Source: JAHBTB01 sp964451255
GTDB taxonomy: Bacteria > Armatimonadota > Fimbriimonadia > Fimbriimonadales > Fimbriimonadaceae
Length of the DNA: 64,000 nucleotides
Assembly (NCBI GenBank): GCA_964451255.1
Contig: CAYVHL010000010.1
Coordinates: 3,047 to 67,046, forward strand
Direction of reading: 5' to 3'
The notes beneath the pieces were generated by a model. The model was not told the origin of the DNA and did not search any database. It saw only the letters and a list, made by a program, of their open reading frames with translations. This document shows positions 45,023 to 52,973 of the stretch, one piece after another. The translations under genes and the position numbers were made by a program. The number at the start of each line of letters is the position of its first letter. The first letter of the stretch is position 1.

Positions 45023-45691
45023 TCAGTTGTCGTAGGTGGCGTAGGTCCAGCCCGGACAGAAGAGCTTCAAATAGCTGATAGACCTTTCGCGCGGCCCGGT
45101 GGATTCGACGCCCCAGTAACTTGCCTTTGCCGAGCCATCGCTCATAAACCGCTGGACTCTGCCTTGCATCCCGAAGACGTGCACTTCCGCGGGCGGTACT
45201 GGCCGGTTGACGCGATTGACGACAAGGGCCAGGCGGTCACATTCCTTTTGGAACTTGTTCGATCGGCTCCATTGGGCGACCATAAGAGAATCATATTCAA
45301 AAGACGTACGTGTTAGCCAGTTCGCAGGGCAGGCCTTTGCAACTAGGTGACGGTTAGGGCCATTCTCACATATCCACTTCTGCACAGCGACCCCGAACCC
45401 GTCTTTGATGTTGTCCCAGTGCGACAGGAATATCCGATTGTCGGTCACGTACTTTTCGGCTACCAGGGGATCTAGGTTCGTCGTCGGTGCCAAACCATCG
45501 TGATCGCCCTCATACAGGAGCAGTGCCATGCCCACCTGCCGCAGGTTTGAGAGAGATGTTGTCCGGTAGGAGTCGTCCTTTGCGGAAGAGAAGCCAGGAA
45601 TTAGCAGAGCTAATAGGCCAACAAGTATCGCCATCGCAAGCAAGAGCTCTAAGACTGTGAAGCCAGCCACAGACCCGCGTCTCTTGACCAT
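45023..45691 (-). CDS. Type IV prepilin-like/pseudopilin protein
   Basis: The 222-aa protein carries a class III signal: basic leader MVKRRGSVAG, cleavage before F11, E at +5 (E15), and a hydrophobic helix FTVLELLLAMAILVGLLALL. The C-terminal domain, with SLSNLRQVGMALLLYEGDHDG, is like the short prepilin-type proteins with an H-X9-DG-type C-terminus. It lies immediately after a small membrane protein on the same strand: the ATG follows that stop directly. Both lie in AT-richer DNA between pnp and rpsO. Confidence 0.85.
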   Translation of the reverse strand: MVKRRGSVAGFTVLELLLAMAILVGLLALLIPGFSSAKDDSYRTTSLSNLRQVGMALLLYEGDHDGLAPTTNLDPLVAEKYVTDNRIFLSHWDNIKDGFGVAVQKWICENGPNRHLVAKACPANWLTRTSFEYDSLMVAQWSRSNKFQKECDRLALVVNRVNRPVPPAEVHVFGMQGRVQRFMSDGSAKASYWGVESTGPRERSISYLKLFCPGWTYATYDN

Positions 45692-46033
45692 TTACACGCC
45701 AACCTCTCTACCGAGAAGGGCTAAAATGCGCTCGCTTAGGGCGACGCAGCGGCCTTCGATTGACCAGCCGCAAGTGAGAACCCCACCAGCCCCAAGGATG
45801 ATCTCGAGCGGAAATGTGAGTATGTCCGCTCGGTCAGGAATGATTCGGTAGACACCGGCCTCGGCGATCGCAAAGGTCACGACTATTAGCAACAATCCTA
45901 CAGTGATCGCTTTCTTCGGAGCCAACTTTGGATCCAGTAGCAGAGAGAATGGCAATGCCAATCCGCAAATGATCAAGCCGAAGATCAAGCTTCCATCAAG
46001 TGATATTGAAGTTGGTCGAAATGGGAAGCCCAA
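45692..46033 (-). CDS. Membrane protein, three helices, upstream of a prepilin gene
   Basis: The 113-aa frame has three hydrophobic stretches: GSLIFGLIICGLALPFSLLL, KKAITVGLLLIVVTFAIAEAG and FPLEIILGAGGVLTCGW. It ends with its stop directly touching the prepilin ATG. The arrangement (several helices, then a prepilin signal) mirrors the single protein encoded at 46921. An overlapping frame upstream on the same strand (45985-46188) adds a fourth helix, so an ancestral longer protein with a frameshift near 46000 is possible. Confidence 0.6.
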   Translation of the reverse strand: MGFPFRPTSISLDGSLIFGLIICGLALPFSLLLDPKLAPKKAITVGLLLIVVTFAIAEAGVYRIIPDRADILTFPLEIILGAGGVLTCGWSIEGRCVALSERILALLGREVGV

Positions 46034-46188
46034 TCAATGAGGATGGCAATGAGTAACACGAGGCTTCCGAACAGGAACCCCATGACGCGACTTACAGCCA
46101 ATACGGACTTAGACACAATATACCATTCAGTTATTGCACTCGTACTCTGGTTGTTGTGGTGTGCCGCATGTTGGCTCTGGCAGCTCAC
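45985..46188 (-). CDS. Possible N-terminal part of the membrane protein at 45692, in another frame
   Basis: This 67-aa frame (GTG start at 46188, other starts possible) ends with a clear helix, VMGFLFGSLVLLIAILIDW, and overlaps the 45692-46033 frame by 49 bp. Joined across one frameshift, the two would give a four-helix protein like the N-terminal domain at 46921. It may be a pseudogene fragment or a sequencing error. A competing frame on the plus strand (46037-46264) is less convincing. Confidence 0.4.
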   Translation of the reverse strand: MSCQSQHAAHHNNQSTSAITEWYIVSKSVLAVSRVMGFLFGSLVLLIAILIDWASHFDQLQYHLMEA

Positions 46189-46480
46189 CCGAACCGCCTC
46201 GATATATCTCGGGCTCGGCGTGGACGATAATCACAAGCCCGTATACAACAGCGCAACAGGTTGAGAGTATGTGGATCGAGGAATGAGACGAATAAGACAT
46301 CTCGAAATCATTATATGACGAATCGTGCGAGAGGCGCCAAATTTCCCATAAGTCCGAACAAAATGTCTTCACGCTCCATCTTCGAGAAAGATTCGAAGGA
46401 CTAGATCGCGATTAGAGCGCGTCTTGTATGGACAGAGTCGATGCCCGGCCGGTTAGTCGGGGCCGTCCTGAACGTTGCTT
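46189..46480. other. AT-richer non-coding stretch
   Basis: No gene is recognised in these 292 bp. They lie between the divergent prepilin modules and next to the rpsO fragment. Confidence 0.35.
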
Positions 46481-46615
46481 CTACTTCGGCTTGACTTCGC
46501 GGATGCCGAGGCGGGCGATCAGTTCGCGGTATTTGACCACGTCGCGGCCACGGAGATACGCCTCGAGGCGGCGGTGCTTGCCGACCAGTTCCAATCCCCG
46601 GAGCAGGCCGCCTCA
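46481..46615 (-). pseudogene. Duplicated 3' fragment of rpsO
   Basis: The 109 bp from 46482 to 46590 match the end of rpsO (48141-48249) with about four or five mismatches. They encode LVGKHRRLEAYLRGRDVVKY and the rest of the same C-terminus, followed by TAG instead of TAA. Only one residue differs (H for R). Upstream, a GLL codon run also matches, with a 9-bp insertion (GLLRGLELVG against GLLKLVG). There is no start codon or N-terminal part, so it is a non-functional remnant of a partial duplication. Confidence 0.9.
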
Positions 46616-46920
46616 CACCCACAGTCTTGATTCTGGATGGCAAGCTCGAGTAGTCCGACAGATCGAGGGTTTGCCAAACGACTCCGATCAAGGGCGCTCG
46701 CGGATTGATTAGGTGAAAGGTCTTTCAGAGAATCGTGGTATAGTCTATTGTTGTCTGCCACATACCAATCAATGGTGGACTGAAAAAAGCTTTGCTTGTG
46801 AGCCGCTCTTGTGAGGACGAATATGAGAGCCGCTTGGTTCGGGGAGAATCACCGCTCTTCGAGCCGAGCTAGCTCAGCGTCAGAAATTACCCATTTGTGA
46901 GACGAGTAGGCCGAGGTTAA
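46616..46920. other. Non-coding stretch before the membrane-prepilin fusion gene
   Basis: These 305 bp are AT-richer than the genome average here and contain no gene I can support. They probably carry the promoter of the gene at 46921. Confidence 0.35.
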
Positions 46921-48129
46921 ATGAATAGACATCGTGCAATTCTTGGTAGATTGGTGTATCTTCTGGTATTGCTATGGGCAACGGCTGTTGTCCAGAGTGT
47001 TATCTTCTATTTTCGTTCATGCAATCTACCACCGCCGCCAGGCGCAGTCTCGCTCTCGGCGGATCAATACGTCATTCCGTTCTTGGGCCTATTCGTGAGG
47101 CCCGATAGGGTGTTGACCGAGTCTTGGCCGCTGGGGTTCCCTGCTCTTCTCTTGTTTCTCTGCTATGGTATGGTGGCAGGCTTGTGGGCGACGAGATCTA
47201 GGCTAGTCGTCCTACCGGCTGTCACATTGGTTGCTTCCCTGGTCGCCTGCGCGGCGTGGATCCACACGATGGCCATCTTGCCAGGCTTCGAGTGGACTTG
47301 GAGGAGTATGGCTCTCGTTTGCACCACGATCAGTAGCCTGATCATCGCTACTCGATGGAAGTGGTTCTTGGATGATCGAGGTTCGCGAACTGGACGAGGT
47401 CGTTCTCGTGGCCCTTATGAATTGGGGTTTACTTTTGTTGAGGTGATCGTGGTGGTGGCGATACTGTTGGTCGTAGCCGGATCAGTGATTTTCGCTGTAA
47501 GATCAGCTTTTCAGCCAGCGAGTATTACCCGCGAAATCGAACAGGAGAGGCAGATATATGTGGCAGTGAATCTTTACGAGGCCGATTTCGACCATCGATC
47601 TCCACCCACACTAAATGCGCTCACCTCAGGATATATGCCCTCTTCACTGTTGACATGCCCCACGGACGCGCGACTCCCACTTGGCCTTCCGGACTGGCCC
47701 GCAAACCCGTGGGTAAACATCGTGCCGCCAGATGTCGAGGAATTTGCGAGAATGCGTTCAAGGAGCATAGTAAGTTACTTCTACTTGAAGACTTTTGAGG
47801 GGCGGTTTGCTTCGGGGCGGAGCTACGATGAATACCGGTCAATGCCCGAGGTTGGCATGATCACAGGTGTCGGTTTGATGCAGTGTGGAAGCTGCTCCGG
47901 AGCTAGTTGCATCGGTACTTGTGAGTACTGGTGGTCAAAGAACCCTGATATCGACAAGGGGCAGCCCGCGGCCAACCTTTCTGGCCCACTTGTGACCGTC
48001 AAAATGGACGGGTCGGTGACTTCTAGATTGATGCCAGATTGTGGTGCCGGTGCGACCGGCTACACCCAAGACCTCTTCTTCGACCTTCGGCCACCGAGTT
48101 GTGGTCGTACCGCCATTGTCGTCAAGTAG
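46921..48129 (+). CDS. Four-helix membrane domain fused to an internal prepilin-type sequence
   Basis: The 402-aa protein has four hydrophobic segments in its first 150 residues (about 11-31, 73-90, 96-117 and 129-145). A basic linker (RGSRTGRGRSRG) leads to a perfect class III prepilin motif at residue 169: ELG followed by FTFVEVIVVVAILLVVAG, with E174 at +5. The C-terminal domain (about 195-402) has many Cys near its end (QCGSCSGASCIGTC) like small pseudopilins. Normally the motif is at the N-terminus. Either a peptidase cuts internally, or two genes have fused. It is AT-richer than its neighbours. Confidence 0.8.
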   Translation: MNRHRAILGRLVYLLVLLWATAVVQSVIFYFRSCNLPPPPGAVSLSADQYVIPFLGLFVRPDRVLTESWPLGFPALLLFLCYGMVAGLWATRSRLVVLPAVTLVASLVACAAWIHTMAILPGFEWTWRSMALVCTTISSLIIATRWKWFLDDRGSRTGRGRSRGPYELGFTFVEVIVVVAILLVVAGSVIFAVRSAFQPASITREIEQERQIYVAVNLYEADFDHRSPPTLNALTSGYMPSSLLTCPTDARLPLGLPDWPANPWVNIVPPDVEEFARMRSRSIVSYFYLKTFEGRFASGRSYDEYRSMPEVGMITGVGLMQCGSCSGASCIGTCEYWWSKNPDIDKGQPAANLSGPLVTVKMDGSVTSRLMPDCGAGATGYTQDLFFDLRPPSCGRTAIVVK

Positions 48130-48139
48130 TTGTCAAAAG

Positions 48140-48421
48140 TTACTTCGGCTTGACTTCGCGGATTCCGAGGCGGGCGATGAGTTCGCGGTACTTGACCACG
48201 TCGCGGCCACGGAGATACGCCTCGAGGCGGCGGCGCTTGCCGACCAGTTTCAGCAGGCCTGTGCGGGAGTGGAAGTCCTTCTTGTTCGAGCGAAGGTGGT
48301 CCGTGATCTGTTCGATCCGCTTCTGCATGATCGCGATCTGGACTTCGGTGGAGCCGGTGTCGCCTTCCTTCAGGCCGTACTCCTTGATGACATCTGATTT
48401 AAGCTTGGGATCCAATGGCAT
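48140..48421 (-). CDS. rpsO: 30S ribosomal protein S15
   Basis: S15 binds 16S rRNA early in 30S assembly. The 93-aa protein is the normal length and has GDTGSTEVQIAIMQKRIEQI (about 20-39), HLRSNKKDFHSRTGLLKLVG and the conserved YLRGRDVVKYRELIARLGIR. The ATG is at 48421. In most bacteria pnp follows within 200-300 bp. Here 3.5 kb intervene and the 3' end of rpsO is duplicated at 46481-46615. Confidence 0.97.
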   Translation of the reverse strand: MPLDPKLKSDVIKEYGLKEGDTGSTEVQIAIMQKRIEQITDHLRSNKKDFHSRTGLLKLVGKRRRLEAYLRGRDVVKYRELIARLGIREVKPK

Positions 48422-48610
48422 GTGATTCAGTTCCTGCCCCTTGTTGGGACTTCCCACGGTCGGCGGTCGGGCCGCACGCCGCAGGTGGCTTTGGTCTCTT
48501 GACCTTGGCCGCGAGGCATGGTACCTCAGGAGGATTGTCGGTCCCGCCGTCGGCCAGCACAATAGCCTCGCTGACGACGGCGCGGCGCAGGGGTTGGCAC
48601 AGGGCCGTGG

Positions 48611-48616
48611 TATCGT
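48611..48616 (+). promoter_or_regulatory. Putative -10 box (TATCGT) for leaderless gpsA
   Basis: TATCGT lies 6 nt before the gpsA ATG and there is no Shine-Dalgarno in the gap. Confidence 0.45.
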
Positions 48617-48622
48617 CGGCCC

Positions 48623-49615
48623 ATGACGGTGACGGTCGTCGGTGCCGGAAGCTGGGGCACGGCGCTAGCGATCTTGCTCGGTCGCAACTGTCACACTGTC
48701 AACCTGGTTGGACGGGACAACGAGGGCACCGAGAGCCTGCGTCAAGCGCGTGAAAACCTCCGCTACCTGCCCGGACACCGCTTGCCCGAGGGCGTGTCTG
48801 TCTTCGCCGAGGCCGACGACAGGCCGCCGTGCGACATGGCCGTCCTCGCCGTCCCCGCTTATGCGGTCGAGGAAAGCGCGCGAAGGCTCGGCCCCGCGCC
48901 GATCGTCGTGTTGGCTTCCAAGGGTCTGGAGCCCAACGGGTCGGGGGTCTTGAGCGATGTCGTCGCCAAGGTCCGCCCTGAGTCGAGCCTCGCCGTCCTC
49001 AGCGGCCCGAACCTAGCGGTCGAATTGGCGAAGGGCGTCCCGACCGCGGCGGTGGCGGCGAGCCCCGACCCGGCGACTGCCGAGACCGTGCGGGAGACCT
49101 TTCGGGCACCAAGCCTCCGGGTCTATTCGAGCGACGACATGCGGGGTGTGGAGATCGCGGGCGCACTCAAAAACGTCGTGGCTATCGGCGCCGGAATCAG
49201 TGACGGCCTTGGGTTCGGGGATAACACAAAGGGTGCGCTGGTGGCGCGCGGCCTAAACGAAATGGCACGGATGGGCGTGGCGATGGGCGGGCACATCGAG
49301 ACCTTCATGGGGATCGCGGGGGTCGGCGACCTCTTCGCCACCGCCACATCACGCCTGAGCCGGAACTACCGTGTGGGGTTCGCCCTTGGCTCAGGAGAAT
49401 CTTTGGCACAGGCGATGGAAGGTCTTGGCGGGCAGGTCGCCGAGGGGGTGGCGACCTGCCAGATCGCAGTGGCTCTGTCTCGAGGCCTGTCGGTTGACCT
49501 GCCTATTTTCAATGCCCTGGAGTTGGTGATGCGAGGACATCTGAGTCCGAAGGAGGCAGTCCTTCGTCTTATGGAGAGAAGCACCCCGGGGGAAGGGCTG
49601 GCGCGATGGAACTGA
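48623..49615 (+). CDS. gpsA: NAD(P)-dependent glycerol-3-phosphate dehydrogenase
   Basis: GpsA makes sn-glycerol-3-phosphate for phospholipid synthesis. The 330-aa protein has the Rossmann motif GAGSWGTALA (about 6-15), LSGPNLAVELAKGVPTAA (about 128-145) and the catalytic-lysine segment GALKNVVAIGAGISDGL, followed by FMGIAGVGDLFATATS. Length and motifs are standard. It is divergent from rpsO. Confidence 0.97.
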   Translation: MTVTVVGAGSWGTALAILLGRNCHTVNLVGRDNEGTESLRQARENLRYLPGHRLPEGVSVFAEADDRPPCDMAVLAVPAYAVEESARRLGPAPIVVLASKGLEPNGSGVLSDVVAKVRPESSLAVLSGPNLAVELAKGVPTAAVAASPDPATAETVRETFRAPSLRVYSSDDMRGVEIAGALKNVVAIGAGISDGLGFGDNTKGALVARGLNEMARMGVAMGGHIETFMGIAGVGDLFATATSRLSRNYRVGFALGSGESLAQAMEGLGGQVAEGVATCQIAVALSRGLSVDLPIFNALELVMRGHLSPKEAVLRLMERSTPGEGLARWN

Positions 49616-49694
49616 ACGTGTCTGGGATGTAAATCCGTCTGACTGTCCAGGTAACCTTCGCGGGCACCGAAATGTTGGGGAGGGAATTGACGAG

Positions 49695-51107
49695 GTGATG
49701 TTTAGTAAGTCGCAGTTTGTGTCCGTCGCGTCCAGCGCGACGCTCTTTTTTGTGGCGGCATTTGTCGTAGGATGCGGCGGCGGTGGTGGAGGCACCACTA
49801 GTTCAGGCGGCACTGGCTCGGGCGGCGCGACTTCGGGTGGTAGCACCGGATTGACGACAGGTGGCGCCACTGGTTCGACCACCGGCTCCACGACGGGTAG
49901 CACGACTGGTTCGACGACCGGCTCCACGACGGGTAGCACGACTGGTTCGACGACCGGCAGCACCACTGGTTCGACCACCGGCTCGACGACAGGCAGCACC
50001 ACTGGTTCGACCACCGGTTCGACGACGGGCAGCACCACTGGTTCGACGACCGGTTCGACGACGGGCAGCACCACTGGTTCGACGACGGGCTCCACGACCG
50101 GCAGCACCACTGGCTCGACCACGGGCTTCACGACCGGCAGCACTACTGGCTCGACCACCGGCTCCACCACCGGCTCGACGACAGGCTCGACGACCGGCAG
50201 CACGACCGGCAGCACCACCGGCTCGACCACCGGCTCGACGACGGGCAGCACCACTGGTTCGACCACAGGCTCCACGACGGGTAGCACCGGAGGGTCACAA
50301 CCCCAGGTCGTCTATTGCGTGCTCAACTCAAGCAGCAAATTCAACATCCACCAGGTAGCGTTGGACGGCACCAACGACCATGTTATCGGCGTCACGGGCT
50401 TCAGCGAGTTCAACCCCACGACGGACGGGTCGCTCACCCAACTCGTATACGAGACTGACCGCAACCCGTTTGTCCAGGTTTACAAGAGCTTGCTGAACGG
50501 CTCGGGCGAGACCCATCTGGCGAGCAGCAGCGTCAACGACGACCAGCCGGTCATCAGCTATGACGGATCTAGGATCGTCTTCCGGAGCGAAAGGAACGGT
50601 GGGACTCCGGGCATCTTCACGATGACCAACACCGGCGCCAACATCACCCAGGTGGCCAGCGGCTTTGTCGAAGCGCCGTCCCTGAACGCGAGTGGCACGG
50701 TCGTCCTTTACGCCAGCACGAACCTCGGCCCTTCGCAGATTTTCAAGATCAATGCGGACGGCACGGGAACCGCTGTCAATTTGTCGAACGACTCGTCGAT
50801 CGATGACTTCGACCCCGCGTATTCGCGCGATGCGACAAAGATCTGTTTCGTCCGGATCGTCGGTTCGACGGTCGCCCGCCTCTATGTGATGAGCTTCGAC
50901 GGATCCAACAAAACCAAGGTCCTTGACCTTGGCGGCCCGGTCCAGTCACCTTCCTTCACGCCGGACGGCACGAGGATCGTCTTCATGTACGACGACGGTA
51001 CGGGTTGGGACATTTGCTCCGTCAAGACGGACGGCACCGGATTCATGAGGTTGACCTCCACACCCGGCGTCGACGAGTTCAAGACCAACGGCTTCATCGG
51101 CCAATGA
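49695..51107 (+). CDS. Lipoprotein with long Ser-Thr-Gly repeat and TolB-like beta-propeller
   Basis: The 470-aa protein has a signal ending in a lipobox (FVVGC, Cys27) followed by a Gly-rich run. Residues about 56-197 are a nearly perfect tetrapeptide repeat, G-S-T-T, roughly 35 units, which could be a flexible or O-glycosylatable stalk. From about residue 205 a PD40/TolB-like propeller follows: DGSLTQLVYETDRNP, DGSRIVFRSER, DATKICFVRIVG and DGTRIVFMYDDG. The surface stalk-plus-propeller layout suggests binding on the outside. The start is GTG at 49695 or ATG at 49698. The folK ATG overlaps its stop by 4 nt. Confidence 0.88.
   Translation: MMFSKSQFVSVASSATLFFVAAFVVGCGGGGGGTTSSGGTGSGGATSGGSTGLTTGGATGSTTGSTTGSTTGSTTGSTTGSTTGSTTGSTTGSTTGSTTGSTTGSTTGSTTGSTTGSTTGSTTGSTTGSTTGSTTGSTTGSTTGFTTGSTTGSTTGSTTGSTTGSTTGSTTGSTTGSTTGSTTGSTTGSTTGSTTGSTGGSQPQVVYCVLNSSSKFNIHQVALDGTNDHVIGVTGFSEFNPTTDGSLTQLVYETDRNPFVQVYKSLLNGSGETHLASSSVNDDQPVISYDGSRIVFRSERNGGTPGIFTMTNTGANITQVASGFVEAPSLNASGTVVLYASTNLGPSQIFKINADGTGTAVNLSNDSSIDDFDPAYSRDATKICFVRIVGSTVARLYVMSFDGSNKTKVLDLGGPVQSPSFTPDGTRIVFMYDDGTGWDICSVKTDGTGFMRLTSTPGVDEFKTNGFIGQ
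49861..50289 (+). repeat. 12-bp coding minisatellite (Gly-Ser-Thr-Thr units)
   Basis: About 35 tandem 12-bp units of the type GGC-TCG-ACC-ACC, with synonymous third-position variation (AGC/TCG/TCC, ACG/ACC/ACT, GGC/GGT). They form most of the stalk of the lipoprotein. The variation shows that the amino acid repeat is conserved while the DNA diverges. A single Phe replaces Ser at one unit near 50130. Unit number could vary by slippage. Confidence 0.95.
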
Positions 51108-51622
51108 CCTTTGCGTCGGCCCCGGTCGCGATCGCGCTTGGCGCGAACTTGGGATCGGCACGACAGACGATCGGCCAGGCTCTCCGGGGCTTGGCCGATT
51201 TTATTGACGGCCTGGTCGCGAGCAGCCTCTATGTGAGCGCGCCGATGTACAAGACCGACCAGCCCGATTTTTTCAACGCCGTCGCCGTGGGTTCGACGAC
51301 GTTCGGCCCCTTCGATCTGCTGTGCCGTTGCCGCGCCCTCGAAGTCGAGCTGGGCAGGGTTCCAGGTGAGCGGAACGGGCCCCGCGCCATCGATGTCGAC
51401 GTCCTCTCCTTTGGTGTGCTCCAGCTGGACTCCGACCGGCTCGTCTTGCCACATCCCCGTGCCCAGGAGAGGCGGTTCGTGATGGAACCGTGGGCTGAGG
51501 CCGACCCGGGGGCCACTTTCCCGGACGGACGGCGTATCCTTGACTGGAAGCAGGATCAAGCCTTGCTCAGGCAAAGCGTCAGGAGAGTTAGCGATGCCCC
51601 AATACCGGTTCCAGGCCGTTGA
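51104..51622 (+). CDS. folK: 2-amino-4-hydroxy-6-hydroxymethyldihydropteridine diphosphokinase
   Basis: FolK transfers pyrophosphate in folate synthesis. The 172-aa protein has ALGANLGSARQTI (about 10-22), an RCRALEVELGRVPGERNG segment (about 79-96), and PRAIDVDVLSFG (about 97-108) with the metal-binding Asp pair. It overlaps the lipoprotein by 4 nt and the next gene by 29 bp. Confidence 0.93.
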   Translation: MTFASAPVAIALGANLGSARQTIGQALRGLADFIDGLVASSLYVSAPMYKTDQPDFFNAVAVGSTTFGPFDLLCRCRALEVELGRVPGERNGPRAIDVDVLSFGVLQLDSDRLVLPHPRAQERRFVMEPWAEADPGATFPDGRRILDWKQDQALLRQSVRRVSDAPIPVPGR

Positions 51623-52970
51623 CGCCGACGGACTCACGAGAGAAGGCGTCCTTGATGCGCCATCTCCGGGACACCTTGCCCAGAGATTGGCGGGCGAGGG
51701 CCTGAAGGTCAAAGCCGTCGGGCCGGTCGGAACGGAACCAGCGGCACCTGCTCCGCAGGCAGTGTCGCCTAGCCAGGCTGGGCCCGCAAACGTCGTCCAG
51801 CCTCGTGTCGGGGCCCCTATTCAGCCGCGTAGCCGCCCGATCGAGCAGTCACAGCCTCAGGTTGTCAACCAAGTAGGAAACGTGCCGCGACCGGCGTTGC
51901 CGATCCAGCGGACAGGTCGGGTGCCGAACCACTCGCTCTCCTTCTTCTTCACCCAGTTGGGGACGATGTGGCGATCCGGCGTGCCTCCGACCACCGCCTT
52001 GCAGACCTTGGCTGACCAGGAGCGACGGCCCGCGTTGCGACAGGCGTTACAAACAATCGTCCAAACCACGGCCGAGCGAGGCAGCCTGGCTGAAGCCATG
52101 GCCGCGTTCCCCGATGTCTTCCCAGAAGGGGCGGTGGGAGCCATCGCCGCTGGCGAGGCGGGCGGATATGTGCCTTTGGCGGCTGCGATGCTCGGCGAAC
52201 AGTTCATGGCCGCGCACAAATTGGGCTGGGCGGCGCGTGTCACCAGGTGGTCGGCGTTCTACATCGGATTCGTCGGACTACCGTTTGTTATGGCCGGAAC
52301 ATCGGGCATGATGAAAATGGTCGACCAGGCGGTCAACGGCGCGTCGGGTTCGTCTCCGGGGCAACTGCTTGGCCTATTTGTCCGGACGTCGGCGGTGACG
52401 TTCTTCACGTCTTGGCCGTTGCTCGTGCTCCTGGTCGGGAGCGTGCTCTACTTTGGCGGCGCATGGTGGATGCGCAAGACGGAACAGAGGCAGCTCCGCC
52501 ATCGCCTCGGCCTCAAGATCCCGGTCTTCGGCCACTTTGCCCGCCAGGAGAACTTGTCGGCGTTTTGTGACCACCTGGAGCGTTTGAGCGCGGCGGGGTT
52601 GAGCCCACGCTTGTCCTGGGAGTTGGCGAGCCGGGCGGTGCCGAACGGCGAGTTTTCGGAAATGTTGCAAGGCGGCTTGGTCGGAACGCCGCACGAGACA
52701 CCGTTTTCCGATATGGCGGTGCGGTCCGGGATCGTGCCTCCAGACCAAGCCTCTTTGATCCGAACAGGGGAAATGACGGGGACTTTGCCCGACGCCTTCC
52801 GCCACATGTCCATGATGGCGAAGGACAAGGCGAGAAACTGGCGGTTCGGACAACTCTATACGCTCTGGATCGTGGCCTTCCTCATCTGTTCGTTGGGCGG
52901 GCTCATCGGAGCGGCGACGTTCTGGGCCGGGCTCTACAACCAGGAGATCACCAGCGCGCTAAAGGAATGA
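51594..52970 (+). CDS. Type II secretion/type IV pilus inner membrane protein, PilC/GspF family, copy 1
   Basis: The 458-aa protein opens with the PilC N-terminal signature MPQYRFQAVDADG and a Pro/Gln-rich linker (about 40-115). Two T2SSF modules follow, the first about 118-235 (FFTQLGTMWRSGVPPTTAL), the second about 335-455 (NLSAFCDHLERLSAAGLSPRLSWEL). Membrane segments lie at about 220-245, 262-300 and near the end. The ATG at 51594 has AGGAG just upstream. PilC organises the pilus base and talks to the assembly ATPase. The PilB, PilT and PilM-Q genes are not in the window. Confidence 0.88.
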   Translation: MPQYRFQAVDADGLTREGVLDAPSPGHLAQRLAGEGLKVKAVGPVGTEPAAPAPQAVSPSQAGPANVVQPRVGAPIQPRSRPIEQSQPQVVNQVGNVPRPALPIQRTGRVPNHSLSFFFTQLGTMWRSGVPPTTALQTLADQERRPALRQALQTIVQTTAERGSLAEAMAAFPDVFPEGAVGAIAAGEAGGYVPLAAAMLGEQFMAAHKLGWAARVTRWSAFYIGFVGLPFVMAGTSGMMKMVDQAVNGASGSSPGQLLGLFVRTSAVTFFTSWPLLVLLVGSVLYFGGAWWMRKTEQRQLRHRLGLKIPVFGHFARQENLSAFCDHLERLSAAGLSPRLSWELASRAVPNGEFSEMLQGGLVGTPHETPFSDMAVRSGIVPPDQASLIRTGEMTGTLPDAFRHMSMMAKDKARNWRFGQLYTLWIVAFLICSLGGLIGAATFWAGLYNQEITSALKE

Positions 52971-52973
52971 TAG

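Noticed and set aside
46037..46264. Plus-strand 75-codon frame with a hydrophobic segment
   Set aside because: It competes with a minus-strand frame with a clearer helix, has no ribosome site, and ends in the non-coding stretch.
49391..50287. Antisense frame with repeated VVEPVV/VVLPVV
   Set aside because: It is the complement of the Gly-Ser-Thr-Thr minisatellite and has no start signal of its own.
49861..50289. CRISPR-like repeat array
   Set aside because: Units are 12 bp, contiguous, without spacers, and in frame with a lipoprotein gene.
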